Translations under genes and position numbers: made by a program
The notes under the pieces: model-generated
The model's input: the letters and a program-made list of their open reading frames with translations, nothing else
Database searches by the model: none
Told to the model about the DNA's origin: nothing
Shown: in pieces, positions 1-10,325 of the stretch
How positions within the stretch are numbered: position 1 is the stretch's first letter
Layout: each line of letters opens with the position of its first letter
Source: Byssothecium circinans
Lineage: Eukaryota; Ascomycota; Dothideomycetes; Pleosporales; Massarinaceae
NCBI GenBank assembly: GCA_010015675.1
Contig: ML976979.1
Location: 981,270-1,019,752 of the forward strand
Direction: 5' to 3'
Length of the DNA: 38,483 nt

Positions 1-175
1 CAATCACCTGCGTACGGAGCTGGCTGAGAGCTGGATACTCTCCGCCCCAGGAGACGGCCGACGGAGAGGACCCAGTAGAGCTCTCAGAGCTCGAGATACA
101 AGAGACCTATCAGGTATCGCAGTGGGATGAGCCTCTCTAGCTCTCTGCACACAAATATCATCTCCAAGCGATTTT

Positions 176-305
176 TCAATCAATCAATCAATCAATCGTC
201 AATCAAAACGCTCCCAAAATCACTATCAATCAATCAATCAAGTTTCTGAGGTTTCTGAGTATCAATCAAATCAATCACAGCGTCAAAATTGATCCTGATT
301 GATTG
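176..305. repeat. CAAT-rich simple repeat
   Basis: Runs of the tetramer CAAT (with single changes) recur at about 177-200, 213-245 and 260-275, just upstream of and into the first hAT fragment. The same tetramer fills both subterminal regions of the hAT element at 4032-6996, so this is probably hAT subterminal sequence, not an independent microsatellite. The bases before it (1-175) hold nothing I recognise. Confidence 0.6.
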
Positions 306-1354
306 ATGGCAACTCTGAGCTTAAGATTCGACCTGTCGAGAAAAGTACAATAGGAAGTCGTCCTGAGGACTCATTAACACGTTTTGTTATTAAACACCAG
401 TTAACGGTAAAGGACTGGCAGCAAGTTGAAGAGATTCTAGAGGTCCTTGTACTATTTTGAGAGGCTACTTTAAAGCTTGAAGGACGTCCTGATGAGCAGA
501 AAGAGGAGCCTCTAATCATGTTGGTATCTCTTATACTCAATTCAATGATGGACGCCCTAGAGAAGCTGAAAACTCACACCCTACGGACCTACGGCAACAA
601 AGGAATCTACGTCGGCGTCAAGCAGGCCTGGAACAAGGCTCAGAAGTACTACAATTTGACTACTAAGAGTCCATTATACGCTGCTGCTATGATACTCAAT
701 CCTCGATGGAAAGTAGCTAGTTGTACAGAGCTCTGGGGCAAAAATCACGCCGTGGACCAGCTTGCAAAAGTTAGACGATTCTTTAAGGATAATTATAGCA
801 GTTTCCCTACAATTACACGGGAGCCTTTGAAGCCTATTGAACGCCCTAATTCTACTCAGCAATCGAGGTACGGGTCCTTTGATTCCGCGATAGATCGACT
901 GGGCAAGAGGTCTACGACGCTAGCGCCTATGAGGACTGTCGACGACGAGATTACTGCGTACTTACAGGAGGATTACACTGGCAGCTCACATCCCTCTGAG
1001 TACTGGAGGCTTCCTATCGTCCAGTCAAGGTATCCTAGGCTCTCTCGCATGGCAATTGACGTGTACGCTACGCCTGCCATGAGCGACGAACCTGAGAGAG
1101 TCTTCAGCCTAGGTGGAAATACAGTTACAGCACGTCGGGCATCTCTTATTAAAGATACACAGGAAGCTCTGGTTTGCCTTAGTTACTGGATAAGTAATCT
1201 TAACATAGAACTAGAGTTACCAGGAACAATCAAACAGAGCCCTCAAAGCTCTGTACAGAGCTCTCAGGCTAGCGGCAGCCAAGGCTTCTCAATGGGCGAC
1301 TTTGACGTGGCATCTCAGGATCCTTTCTCGCAAACAGCTTCTAAAGTTAGGTAG
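299..1354 (+). pseudogene. hAT-family transposase, C-terminal fragment
   Basis: Transposase that would bind transposon ends and cut DNA in the nucleus; only the C-terminal part remains. One frame is open from 299 to the TAG at 1352-1354 apart from a TGA at 458-460, which sits inside an otherwise readable hAT segment (KDWQQVEEI before it, EATLKLEGR after it). Further on come the typical blocks AAMILNPRWK and, near the end, ATPAMSDEPERVFSLGG followed by ARRASL, the hAT C-terminal dimerisation domain. The zinc finger and first catalytic part expected upstream are missing; CAAT repeats stand there instead, which suggests truncation or internal deletion. GC content and codon use are ordinary and RIP is weak, unlike the hAT copy at 14660. 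Confidence 0.82.
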
Positions 1355-2162
1355 AGATCTATTGGGTGACTAGTGGGGAGGTTAGCAGTGTAGAATTTGT
1401 AAAATACGTTGATTATTTGGTGGCGATTTGGTTTAAAAATGTAGGCGCAGGCGCCTATTTTAATAGAAAATAAACGTATAAAAAGGCCCTATAGCTACAC
1501 GACGTACTCGAACGCGCAACGTCAAATCGTTATTTACAGCAGCGACGCGAGAATCTGATATACCAAGCTTTCTAACGAACGCTGGGCAACTACTATACTA
1601 ACTACTATGAAACTAGCCCTCAGCTCCGTCCAGATCCATGGAGCTACGTAGCTCATGGAGTTGCCTAATTGGGACGGAGCTCCATGGATCCGGATCTGAG
1701 ATCCGTCCGTTACGAGCTCTGACGAGCTGAGAGAAGCCTTCGTGATAGATGACGAGGACTGGGTTGATCTGGAGTGATAGACGAGCTCATTGAACATGTG
1801 GAAGATAGTTTGGATGGCAGTCTCGCTACGTCGATGACTCTTATGTGGATGCCGAGATTATGAATGCACCAGAATGAGTTACTAGGTGGTTGCCTGATAG
1901 GGAACATGAATATATGAATACAGTCCTTATTAGCCTAGGTTCAAGCAACTCACTTCCTAAGATAATATTTATGAGCACTTCCAGCTCCTGAACACGACCT
2001 TGATTATACTTCAAATGCTTCACTCATATTCCCAGTTCGGTATGCAACAACTGTTGTGCTCTGGCTAGGAAAATTCCGTCGCAGACGAATAACAAACATG
2101 ACTTCCCCATTCTCGAGCTTCTAGCAAGCCAAAAAATGGGCGCATCACCTGGCGGCGTAAAC
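1355..2162. other. intergenic, possible transposon promoter and short palindromes
   Basis: No convincing gene. A TATA-like box (TATAAAAAGG) lies at about 1477-1486, preceded by the palindrome-like AGGCGCAGGCGCCT near 1444, as in a retrotransposon LTR or transposon end; no LTR partner was found. Short ORFs here lack any recognisable domain. Confidence 0.35.
1619..1700. repeat. palindromic cluster with CCATGG/GAGCTC motifs
   Basis: AGCTCCGTCC near 1622 is matched in inverse by GGACGGAGCT near 1672. Between and beyond them are the perfect palindrome GAGCTACGTAGCTC and an ATCCATGGAGCT / AGCTCCATGGAT inverted pair. The block could form a branched hairpin. Its role is unknown; it may be a transposon end. 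Confidence 0.45.
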
Positions 2163-4031
2163 TCAGTTTGCGTACAGCATCGCCCTCGATATGTTCCCCC
2201 GCACCCACTCTCTCCTCTCCCCTGGGGCACCTTTGTAGAGCTTTTCGAGGTCCACACAATCCAAGCTGCCCGTCCGCTTGGACATGGACTTGAAGATGGC
2301 AATCATGCCCAGCATCTTACCCACATCCTGCACCCGCAAGATGGTCTTGTTGTCCGGGTGCCGCGAAAAGTCCACAATCAACGCCGCCAGTCCCGCTGCT
2401 GCCGCCGTGGCCATGCTCGTTCCGCTCTGGCGCACCTCGGAGTACTTGCGGTCCCGGAAGTCCTCACCCAGCAGGGCAAAGTTGTGAGCGTCTGCCCGCC
2501 ACTCCGGGTTGAAATCCGAGCCTTTATCCAGCGTGTTGGTCGAAAAGATGCATATCGTGAAGAGCTCATGGCGGGCCGGGAAGGCCACCGGCCGCAGGTT
2601 GCCGTAGTTGGCGGCTGCTGCGAACACCAGCTTGTTGGCTGCTGCCGCCCGCTGCACCGCGTCCTGCAGGGCCGGCGAGTGCTCTTCGAAGCCGGCCGAG
2701 ATGCTTATGATGTCGACGTCACGATTCTTCTCCATGGCCCAATTGATTGCCTAACGAAGAAATGGGCTTGTTAGCTACCATTGCCGCTCTCAAAATCGCC
2801 GAGCAACCCGAGACTTACCTCAACCATCAACGCCGGCTCCGTCTTCTCGTCCGTATCATTGTTCTTGAATACTCTGGCCACATACAGCACGCAATCCGGA
2901 TATACGGATAAGATAATGGTCGCAGTAAGGGTGCCATGCCAAGTATCGTCGCGCAGTTCCGTGTTATTCTTGTCAACAAAGTCCTTGAATTCCACAACTT
3001 TTTTGCAGTCACGATCGCTTTTGTGGAATCCCGTATCAATGACGCAGACTTTGACCGGTGAATAGTCGCCCTTGGCTTTCGGCGGTTCCTTCATGGCTGC
3101 TCTCACTTTCGGCGGCGCCTTCATGGCCGCTCTCAGTCTGTCAGTTTTGTTCAGCCAAGCATCCGAGGTGTACTGTGAACCTCTAGAGCCGTATTAGTCA
3201 CGGACCCGTCTCTGATTAAATATCACCATGGCACGTACTTGAGCACTTGAGGACCCCTAAGCTCGCGCCGTGTCGTATCGACGGCAGATGCTCGGTCTTT
3301 CCTTGCTGGATCAACCTGTCCCAACTCTTCTAGGGCAACGCCCTCACGAAAACGCCGTCGTAGCCGTAAACCGTGACGTTGTCCAAATACTGAGACTTTT
3401 GTCTCCATTTTCGGGAAACTTCAAGCAGCTGATCGGTGACTAACCAGTCGTTAGCACCCGCCAGCCATTTCAATTGCCGTCGGGGCGTCAAAGAAGGGAG
3501 AGCCCAGAGCCTACAGTTCAAATTCGCACAGCCAGCGCTGCCTTCTCGTGTCACAATCATGCGTCTGTTCTGCATCTTGCTGGACTCATGAGCGGAAACG
3601 AGCACCGACACCTTGACCCGATGCCGCTGAATGGACTCTCGGGATAGTGCTTCCGAGTCCCTGTATTGTCAAGTCAGCCTGAATCATCCTCATGCATGAC
3701 ATGTAGCAGAACACCCGTGCAGTAGCAATCTACTCACTGGATATAGACAATCTTCTCGTCGCAAGACGGTCCCTGCGCAAGGTTTTCCATCAACTGACGC
3801 CGCATTGTATTCAGATACGTTTGAAATCTTTCGGCGTCTGATAAAACCGTAAATGGTAAGCCTGTGCAAAAACACAACTCTGAAACTTGCGGCTGGATTC
3901 CCTACCTGGGCGGTGCTCAAAATACAGCTCTGCTCCGAAACATTGAAAGGGTTTCCCGTTTAGCCTAGACTGTACCCCGGAAATTGATACCAAGGGCGCT
4001 TGCTGACCTACGGTGATCTCCGAGTTTTGAG
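2163..4031 (-). CDS. subtilisin-like serine protease (peptidase S8), 5' end truncated
   Basis: Intracellular-type subtilase, probably a signalling or effector protease because no signal peptide is seen (the N-terminus is lost). Exons read on the minus strand: 4031-3906, 3861-3738, 3660-3239, 3182-2819, 2750-2163. All introns are GT..AG; the best are 2751-2818 (GTAAGT, branch GCTAAC), 3183-3238 (GTACGT, branch CTAAT) and 3661-3737 (GTGAGT). The S8 fold fills the last two exons: Asp in CVIDTGF, His in TWHGTLTAT, the oxyanion Asn in AAAANYGN, and the nucleophile Ser in SGTSMATAAAAG, so the triad is complete. The fold is preceded by a twice-repeated linker (RAAMKAPPK, RAAMKEPPK). Exon 3660-3239 needs a one-base frame change around 3330-3400 to join its two readable halves. 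The 5' end runs directly into the terminal inverted repeat of a hAT element, so the gene has lost its start and is probably disabled. In fungi, S8 domains of this kind also occur attached to NLR proteins; no NB domain is visible here. Confidence 0.75.
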
Positions 4032-4050
4032 CAGACTGGTCATCAATCAA
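4032..4050 (+). repeat. hAT left terminal inverted repeat
   Basis: CAGACTGGTCATCAATCAA, perfect over 19 bases to the inverse of 6978-6996. The CAG start is usual for hAT ends. Confidence 0.85.
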
Positions 4051-4389
4051 CCTGAACTCAATCAGATTGATTGATTGATTGACATGGCCAATCAACCACA
4101 ACTCAACTCGAGATAGGTGGAACTCAACCACAACTCAACTTGGAGATCCCGGATTGATTGAGTTGATTGAGTTCAAGTTGAGCTCGAAGTATATAGTAAA
4201 ATTTTGTTTCGTAGAGTAAATTGTAAGGGGCCGTTGCACCTAGGATATACGCCTATCGATAACCTGCTTAGTAAGTACCTCGCGCGTAGCCTTAGGTAAG
4301 GCTTAACACTATGACTTTTTTTAACGGCCACCGTAACTACCTTACTAAAACTACCTACCCACCTACCCACGCGCCTACCTGTACAGATT

Positions 4390-6811
4390 ATGAACGAGAA
4401 TCTTCACAAGGCCTTCGAGAAAGCAGCCGCACGCGCAAATAGTAAGCGCCCGCCTCTAAAAGCCGCCTCTAGGCGCCCCGAAATCGACGCGTCCAAAGTC
4501 TTTGATGACCCTGATCCCCTACCCCACGAAGATTCTGATATTGACGACGACGTATACGACGGCCTGGATTGGAATAGAGTACCTTATCTGCAGAAGCGGC
4601 CCTACGAACACTCACGCGGGTCTAAACTAAGCTGGATATACCTGTACGGCTAGCCAGTCTAGCATCAAGAGCAGTAGAAGAAGTACTAGCTTTGCAGGTA
4701 CTACCACACCCATAAGAGATTTAGTGGAGAGTATAACGTTAGTCTCTCTACCAGCTCTGCAGCGAGCCATCTAGCACAATTCAAGCCTGGCCACGGCTAC
4801 GATAAATCAGGCAAGATCACAAAGGCCCCGGCTGATCAAACGTCAATACTCGCTGCCATGCAGATGAAGGGGACTGAGGTATCTCAAGAGGTGGCCAACG
4901 AGCTGGCAGGAAGCTTCAACCGCACCAAGTTTCTTCAAGCAGTTACTTATTAGATCGCTGACGACAACCAGTCGCTCCAAGCGATTAAGAAACCCTCCTT
5001 CCGCGCGCTAGTACAGGCCGCCAACCCACTAGCCAAATCCTACTTATGGAAGAGCCATGTGTCCCTCCGCGATGATATTATTGCCAAGTACAAGGCGTTG
5101 ATACTAGCCGTCGTGGAGCATCTCCACAAAGCGACTACCCTTATCCACCTCTCCTTTGATAACTGGACGTCGACGGGCAACAAGAAAGCGATTACAGGAA
5201 TCTGCGTACACTATCTTGATGAGGCTGCTAAGCTGGTGGACTACCTACTCGGCCTGCCCGTGCTACACGGGCAACACTCTGGCGCAAATATCGGCTCTCT
5301 AGTATCTGACACGCTTAAGGCCTTTGAGATAGATAGAGAACGTGTTAGCTACTTCGTTTTAGATAACGCTATGAATAATGACGTCGCTGTAGAGTTCCTA
5401 GCAGAAGATCTCAGCTTTTACGCGCCTTATCGCTGGTTACGCTGTACATGCCACATTCTCAACCTTGCCGCGCAGGTGATTATATAGGGCAAGGACAAGG
5501 ACTCTTTTAAGAACAAGGAGCTTAATATTAACGTAGGGCTACCTCACTATATAGTACTTTGCTACGTTAACGCTTAAGCAGGAAGAAGAGGGCTTCATGG
5601 CCGAGTGGCGACAGTTTAGTCCTATTGCGGTACTCTTTGACGCAATTTCTTCTGCTACATCGTCGCCATAGAACTGAGAGCTATTTATAAGACTTTAAGA
5701 AGAGGACGCAAAGAACTGTAACTAGCCGTTCAAGCCAAGGGAGCTTATTAAGCCCGTCAAGACTCGCTAGAACTCCTATTATGATTGCTTTGATCGCGCC
5801 TGCGAGCTCTACACACCCCTCGACGCCTATATCCACCTGAAGATAGAGGAATACCAAGTAGCTGCAGCCACTCGCTGGAAAGAGCTGCGTGAGCAGCCAC
5901 GCAAGTTCATCCAAGAAGGAGGACTGCAGACAAAGGACTGGGCAACGATAACTGAGTATAAGTAGCTGCTTGAGCCGTTTAAGGAGGCCACTATGTTACT
6001 ACAGGGCAGAGGCGCTTCTAGTAGCCATGGTGCTATTTGGGAGGTTCTCATCACCTTTAAATGGCTATTAGCTCAACTTAAAGCTCAAAAAGAGAGACTG
6101 CAGGGTATCAATTACAAAGATCCTGACGCGCCAGAGGATCATCTTAAGACTAACGTTAATAACGCCCACGCAAAGCTCTCTAAGTATTACAACAAGCTTA
6201 GAGACTCTCCTATCTACTTCGCGGCAACGATCCTCCATCCTACGTATAAACACACGCTCGAAGACCTATAGGATGTACCAGACGACTATAACGAGACTGT
6301 TAAGGGCCCTTATCCTTTTAAAGGCTGGTTAGAGCAAGGTCACCAGTCCTTCTCACGACTGTGGAGATCACATAAGGATAAGATGGCCGCAAAGGCAAGT
6401 AGGCAATTATCTCCTAAGGGAGCTGCGCGGCCACATAAGCGCCAGCGCGTTAGTAAAGCGTCAGGGCGAGATGACTTCCTCCGGAACTCTATCAAGGCAG
6501 GCCAAAAGCAGGTAGCCAGTACGATCGACGATGAGTATGATATGTGGAAGCGCGAGGCGCCTTTGGCGGAGGACGATCCTCTCGCAACCCACCTGATCAA
6601 CTACTGGCTGGTTACGCGCTCTCGATACCCCGTTCTCTCTTAACTGGCCCTTGATATCTACTCTATTCCAGCTGCCTCGGCCGACTATGAGAGGATCTTC
6701 AGCGAGCTCAGAGATCTACTTGGCGTACGACGGCTCAATATGAAGCCTGAGTTACTCAGCGCGTTGCAATCCATCCGATCTTGGAGAAGGATAGGCCTCA
6801 AGGCCAAGTAA
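4390..6811 (+). pseudogene. hAT transposase, RIP-damaged
   Basis: Degenerate transposase of the element at 4032-6996. The first part (4390-5487 and a little beyond) stays in one frame, interrupted by TAG codons where Trp is expected. It has an acidic N-terminus, a BED-like zinc-binding segment (LCRYYHTHK, near 4695), then KATTLIHLSFDNWTSTGNKK with the catalytic-core Asp, FVLDNAMNND, and RCTCHILNLAAQV. A frame change lies between about 5490 and 5990. The second part (5993-6811) carries SPIYFAATILHP and ends with the hAT dimerisation motif YERIFSELRDLLG and its NMKPELLSALQSI tail, stop TAA at 6809-6811. Stops such as those near 4950, 5485, 5780 and 5963 fit TGG or CAG changed to TAG. Not functional. 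Confidence 0.88.
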
Positions 6812-6977
6812 CCAATCAACTCTCAATCAATCTCAATCAACTCAACTTCGAGCTCCCATCTCATCAATCAACTCAACTCAATTTGAGCTCCGCGCAGCGG
6901 AGCTCAATCAATCTCAACTCAATCGGAGCTCTGCCAGGAACTCAATCAATCAACTTGAAAGGCGTTAGATTGATTGA

Positions 6978-6996
6978 TTGATTGATGACCAGTCTG
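6978..6996 (-). repeat. hAT right terminal inverted repeat
   Basis: Inverse copy of the left end, ending in GACCAGTCTG. It is followed by DNA unrelated to the left flank. Confidence 0.85.
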
Positions 6997-7168
6997 GCTC
7001 GACGCGAGCTGGTCGAGCTCTTGCGTCGGGGTCACGTGACTATGAGGTACCGGGGTCTAGCGCCTGCTGCGCCCCTAGAGGTGAGTGTCTGAGGCCCAAT
7101 CATTCATGGTGCGACTGGTTCGTAACACCTGTATTAGCTAGAAACACAAAGACAGGAAATAGAGGCCC
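6997..7168. other. short spacer, nothing recognised
   Basis: Links the hAT right end to the gypsy RNase H scrap. A CACGTGAC box lies at about 7033. No coding signal is seen. Confidence 0.4.
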
Positions 7169-7465
7169 TGCGCCTTCTACTCTAAGAAATTTTCTCTAGC
7201 AGAGGAGAATTACAATGTGCACGATAAGGAGCTATTAGCAATTGTAAGAGCCTTAGAAACCTAGAAGATGTACCTACTAGGAGCTAAGCATAAATTTAAT
7301 GTCTTGTTAGATTACAAGAACCTTACTAGCTTTATAACAACAAAGCAGCTAAACCGTAGACAGGTTTAATAGGCAGAACTGTTAGCAGACTACTACTTCT
7401 GCATTAGACACTATAAAGGCAATGAAAACAGAGCGGCAGGCGCTCTAAGCTAAAGACTAGACTAC
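7169..7465 (+). pseudogene. Ty3/gypsy retrotransposon RNase H fragment
   Basis: The frame starting at 7169 reads [19 protein letters not shown] then [11 protein letters not shown] and HKFNVLLDYKNLTSFITTKQ, RRQV, AELLADYYFCIRHYKGNEN. This is the reverse-transcriptase-linked RNase H domain of Ty3/gypsy Pol. Trp positions have become TAG (for example after ALET near 7263). Only about 100 codons remain; no reverse transcriptase lies upstream and no integrase was recognised downstream. RIP is moderate here although the neighbouring host genes are clean. Confidence 0.82.
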
Positions 7466-7740
7466 ATAGCAAAAGACACAAAGACGCACGAGGTAATCTT
7501 TAGAAAGGACAAGGACAGAACAATTATTTATAACTAAAATTAGCAAAAGTCACAAAGATTAAAAGCAGCTAGGAGGAACAGATCAAGAAGACACCCCTAA
7601 ACCCAGACAAACAACCTACAGAAACAGGATTTGTATACGTCCTAGAACAACTCTAACGCAAATTAGTCTAGGACCTATACTCTACTAATGTAACGAGGTA
7701 CCGACCTCGTTCCATCCAAGGCGTCTCGGATGAACCTCTA

Positions 7741-7825
7741 TCCGAACGCGTACCGTCTCAGGTCCGAACGCGTCCCGTCTCAGGTCCGAACGCGTCTTGT
7801 CTTAGGTCCGAACCCTTGCCGTACC
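7741..7825. repeat. 22-bp minisatellite, about 4 copies
   Basis: Units of 22 bases start at 7741, 7763, 7785 and 7807 (last one partial). The unit begins TCCGAACGCGT and ends GTCTCAGG. Copies differ mostly by transitions. It lies between the gypsy scrap and the 3' end of the pseudokinase gene and may be part of a decayed LTR. The rest of 7466-8072 shows nothing else I recognise. Confidence 0.7.
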
Positions 7826-8072
7826 ACTACTCCCTCAAGTATATAGTCAAGTACTCTCCCATAGCTTGCTCGGTAGTTTTCCTATATCCTTTCGTACAAG
7901 GCCTATAGGTGTCAATGGAATTCCTAGGTTTCTGAGTCCCCACGCACTCCCATATGCCTCTGAGTGGATTCATGCCGCATTCGGACCTATTGTCTTGCCT
8001 GCGCCGTTATAGTATCCGCACACCATTACGTTATATTGCTGCAAAGAATGTCCACAACTCCGCGTGCAAATG

Positions 8073-9994
8073 TTATGGTCTAGCTATACTTTTCAGTTTT
8101 ACAGCATGATCATATTTAACTCCGTAGAGGTTACTCAGCCACTTATGTACTCCGTAGAGGTCGTTTGCTGCTACCTTGATGCCACTCTGGAAGGCGAGTT
8201 CAAGGTGTACGAGTGCTGCACGAGCACGCATCTCTATAGTGGTGGTACATGTTAGTAGATGGCGCAGCGTAATTGGTCGACAAATTTGATGGTACTCGGT
8301 ACTTACCCTTCCTTCGGTATTGTTCTGAGACTACAATGAGGCCGCCTTCCACTTCATCGTCCGGATCTGCTTGTCCTTTCCAAATGGCGGATCCGAGCAG
8401 GTACGCCGCTGTCGCATCGCCTTCGCAAGCAAGAGTACGAAGAGCGGAACTGTCTTCCTTCGAGAGCTGCGAGTCTGTGTCTTTAGACTCAAGTACCTTG
8501 GATACTCTCTCTTTGACCACATCTCCATCAATCGATGGATGGTCATTCGAGTCTAATGACTTTGTTGATATTATCTCGAGAATCGAGTATACGACCTCTG
8601 TCGCCGAGGGTCGAATGGCTGGGCGGTTGCTGCAGCATCGTTTAACAAGGCGACCAATGGCCTGCAAGGAAGCGGAGTCCTGGGCTTCGTGGGTCCATAG
8701 AACATCCCCTTTGGATGTCCGGTCGCGAATCTCGGCTGCCTCTTGACTTGATCCCTCAAGGACCTCGTCGGAGAAGCCGAAAGGGGGAGATCCAGTCGCG
8801 CATTGCCAGATGAAGATTCCCAAGCTCCATATATCGGTGTAAATGTTATGCTGTCCCTTGGCCATATTTAGGATTTCCGGGGCCTCGTAACGAACGTCGT
8901 ATCTATCACCCATGGTCCGCTCCTTGAACAAGCGAGCACTCTCGAGATTCGTCAAGAGTGGAGTGATGATGCCGTCAACCTCTTCTAAAACGACTGTGCG
9001 GTCGGACAGACGTTTGACCAAGATCTCGACGGAATGGAGATACTCCATTGTCTTTGCTACTTCGTATGCGACACTTAGTCTCTGGGAAAGTGGCTCCGGC
9101 CATGTCCCGTCTTTGGAGGCACTCGCAAGAGTAGGCATATCGCGCAGATCCTTCATCACTGTCCACCGCTTTTTGTCATGCTCTGCGATCCCGTAGAAGG
9201 GCTGTACACCTGCGTTCGCAGAAATTTGTGCGTATATGAGAACGTGGCGTGGTCCCTTCTGACGGTCCTTCATAAGCGACTCGTTGACTGGCTCACAGAG
9301 CACTTTGACTGAATCATTTGGTGATTCGGGTGAGGACAGTTCGCCACTCAGTAGAGCGTTATTCAGTGAGTCCTTGGTCAACTTGAGGCGGTTGTCGTCG
9401 GCTCGAAAGTCTACCTGTAACTTTGGGATATCCTTGTCGTCCAATTTAATAACGTTCAACATCTCGTCCAGTATCGTCGACTGGGTCTGCATTTGCGTCT
9501 TGAGCTCGGCGGTATCGCTTCGCTGGAGGTTCTCGCTCCGATTGACATTGGTGATGAGTCCCACCAAATCGGACCTGGTCGACGCCTTGCATGATTGTCA
9601 GTGCATTATTGTCCTGGATAATGAACTAGGTATAGCGGACCGTGGTTCCGACAGACAAGATCAAGGCCCAGGTCATCAGCTCCTGCATCAATCGCGGCAG
9701 GCGCTTTTTCCAGATCACCTCCCAGACCCGCTGAAGCACATTTGCAACCTTGCACCAGGTCGCGAACTGCAGAAGCTGATTCACAACTCCCCGTAGATTC
9801 TTCTCGCAATCATCATTCTGTAGTATTTGCTGGCTTTTGTCGAGGACGCCTTTCACGATTTCCGCATGTGTTCGAATTGTTTCGCATTCGTTCTTCAGTC
9901 GTCTCGCCTCCCGCGTTATGCGGATGAGCAGGCTGAGCAGCTCGCCGGTCGTAGCGGAGCTTTGATATATGGCAAGACCAAGATCGGCAGTCAT
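8073..9994 (-). CDS. MLKL-like protein: N-terminal helical bundle, pseudokinase, Sel1-like tail
   Basis: Proposed exons (minus): 9994-9657, 9574-8307, 8233-8073, giving about 588 residues with stop TAA at 8075-8073. The start is the ATG at 9994. Residues about 1-110 are helical and charged (LLSLLIRITREARRLKNECE, then RVWEVIWKKRLPRLMQEL) and resemble the MLKL/HeLo-type four-helix bundle that in other proteins permeabilises membranes. A coiled linker (LKTQMQTQSTILDEML) leads to a kinase-like fold: RYEAPEIL and DIWSLGIFIWQCATGSPPF are clear, but the HRD position reads VKRLSDRT (Arg for the catalytic Asp, Thr for Asn) and the DFG position reads TNLES; no glycine loop or VAIK Lys is seen. It should therefore be catalytically dead. 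The C-terminus has a Sel1-like stretch (ATAAYLLGSAIWKG). Intron 8234-8306 (GTAAGT) is strong. Intron 9575-9656 (GTCTGT, branch CTGAC, CAG) is weaker; without it an in-frame TAG at 9628-9626 would end the protein. The gene is divergent from the active kinase at 10326. Confidence 0.72.
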
Positions 9995-10325
9995 GGTTTC
10001 TGGATGTCGAGGTCGAATGTGGAAGAGACAGCGTGGTATCGAGTGAGGTGAAAAAGGCACAAGGCTAGGTGAGGGGTATCTCTCGGCGTGGCTCTCTCTA
10101 CACGAATTTTCATGGCGAATGATGGATGGACACAAGGCTGGGATTTCTGGTCAGTTGGTACCCTCCAATCATGATGGATTACGTTATCGATCAGCTGAGC
10201 GTTGTTGCCGCAGCCTTCTCAGGCTACATTTCATCGAGACTCTCAACAAAAAGACTCAGGGCACCTTTTCTCGTCGTACATTAAGAGAATTTCAGAGCGA
10301 AGTTATCATCATATTTGGGATAATC
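9995..10325. promoter_or_regulatory. shared divergent promoter region of the pseudokinase/kinase pair
   Basis: A gap of 331 bases separates the two start codons, so both genes must share this regulatory space, which permits co-expression. An upstream in-frame ATG at 10119 could extend the kinase by 69 residues and shrink this gap to 124 bases. I see no clear TATA box. Confidence 0.5.

Larger units (their letters stand above)
4032..6996 (+). mobile_element. hAT DNA transposon with 19-bp terminal inverted repeats
   Basis: Both ends carry the same 19 bases, CAGACTGGTCATCAATCAA: 4032-4050 direct, 6978-6996 inverted. Inside are CAAT/TTGA-rich subterminal stretches (about 4051-4170 and 6812-6985) and a degenerate transposase. 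The flanking 8-mers (GTTTTGAG at left, GCTCGACG at right) do not match, so no target-site duplication is visible. It adjoins the broken S8 protease gene on its left and a gypsy scrap on its right. Confidence 0.82.

Noticed and set aside
176..305. CAAT repeats as a CRISPR array or telomere
   Set aside because: Units are four bases, without spacers or telomere sequence, and they match hAT subterminal repeats.
2136..2774. Plus-strand open frame of 212 codons
   Set aside because: It lies opposite the S8 catalytic exon, whose triad motifs and splice sites are clear; the plus frame has no domain and is a shadow of GC-rich coding DNA.
7741..7825. 22-bp repeats as a CRISPR array
   Set aside because: Units abut with no unique spacers, and the context is eukaryotic.
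8273..8746. Plus-strand open frame of 157 codons
   Set aside because: Antisense to the pseudokinase exon; Ser-rich low-information sequence without a domain.
10119..10325. ATG at 10119 as the kinase start
   Set aside because: In frame, but the 69 added residues look like untranslated sequence and the ATG at 10326 gives a more protein-like start. Kept as an alternative.
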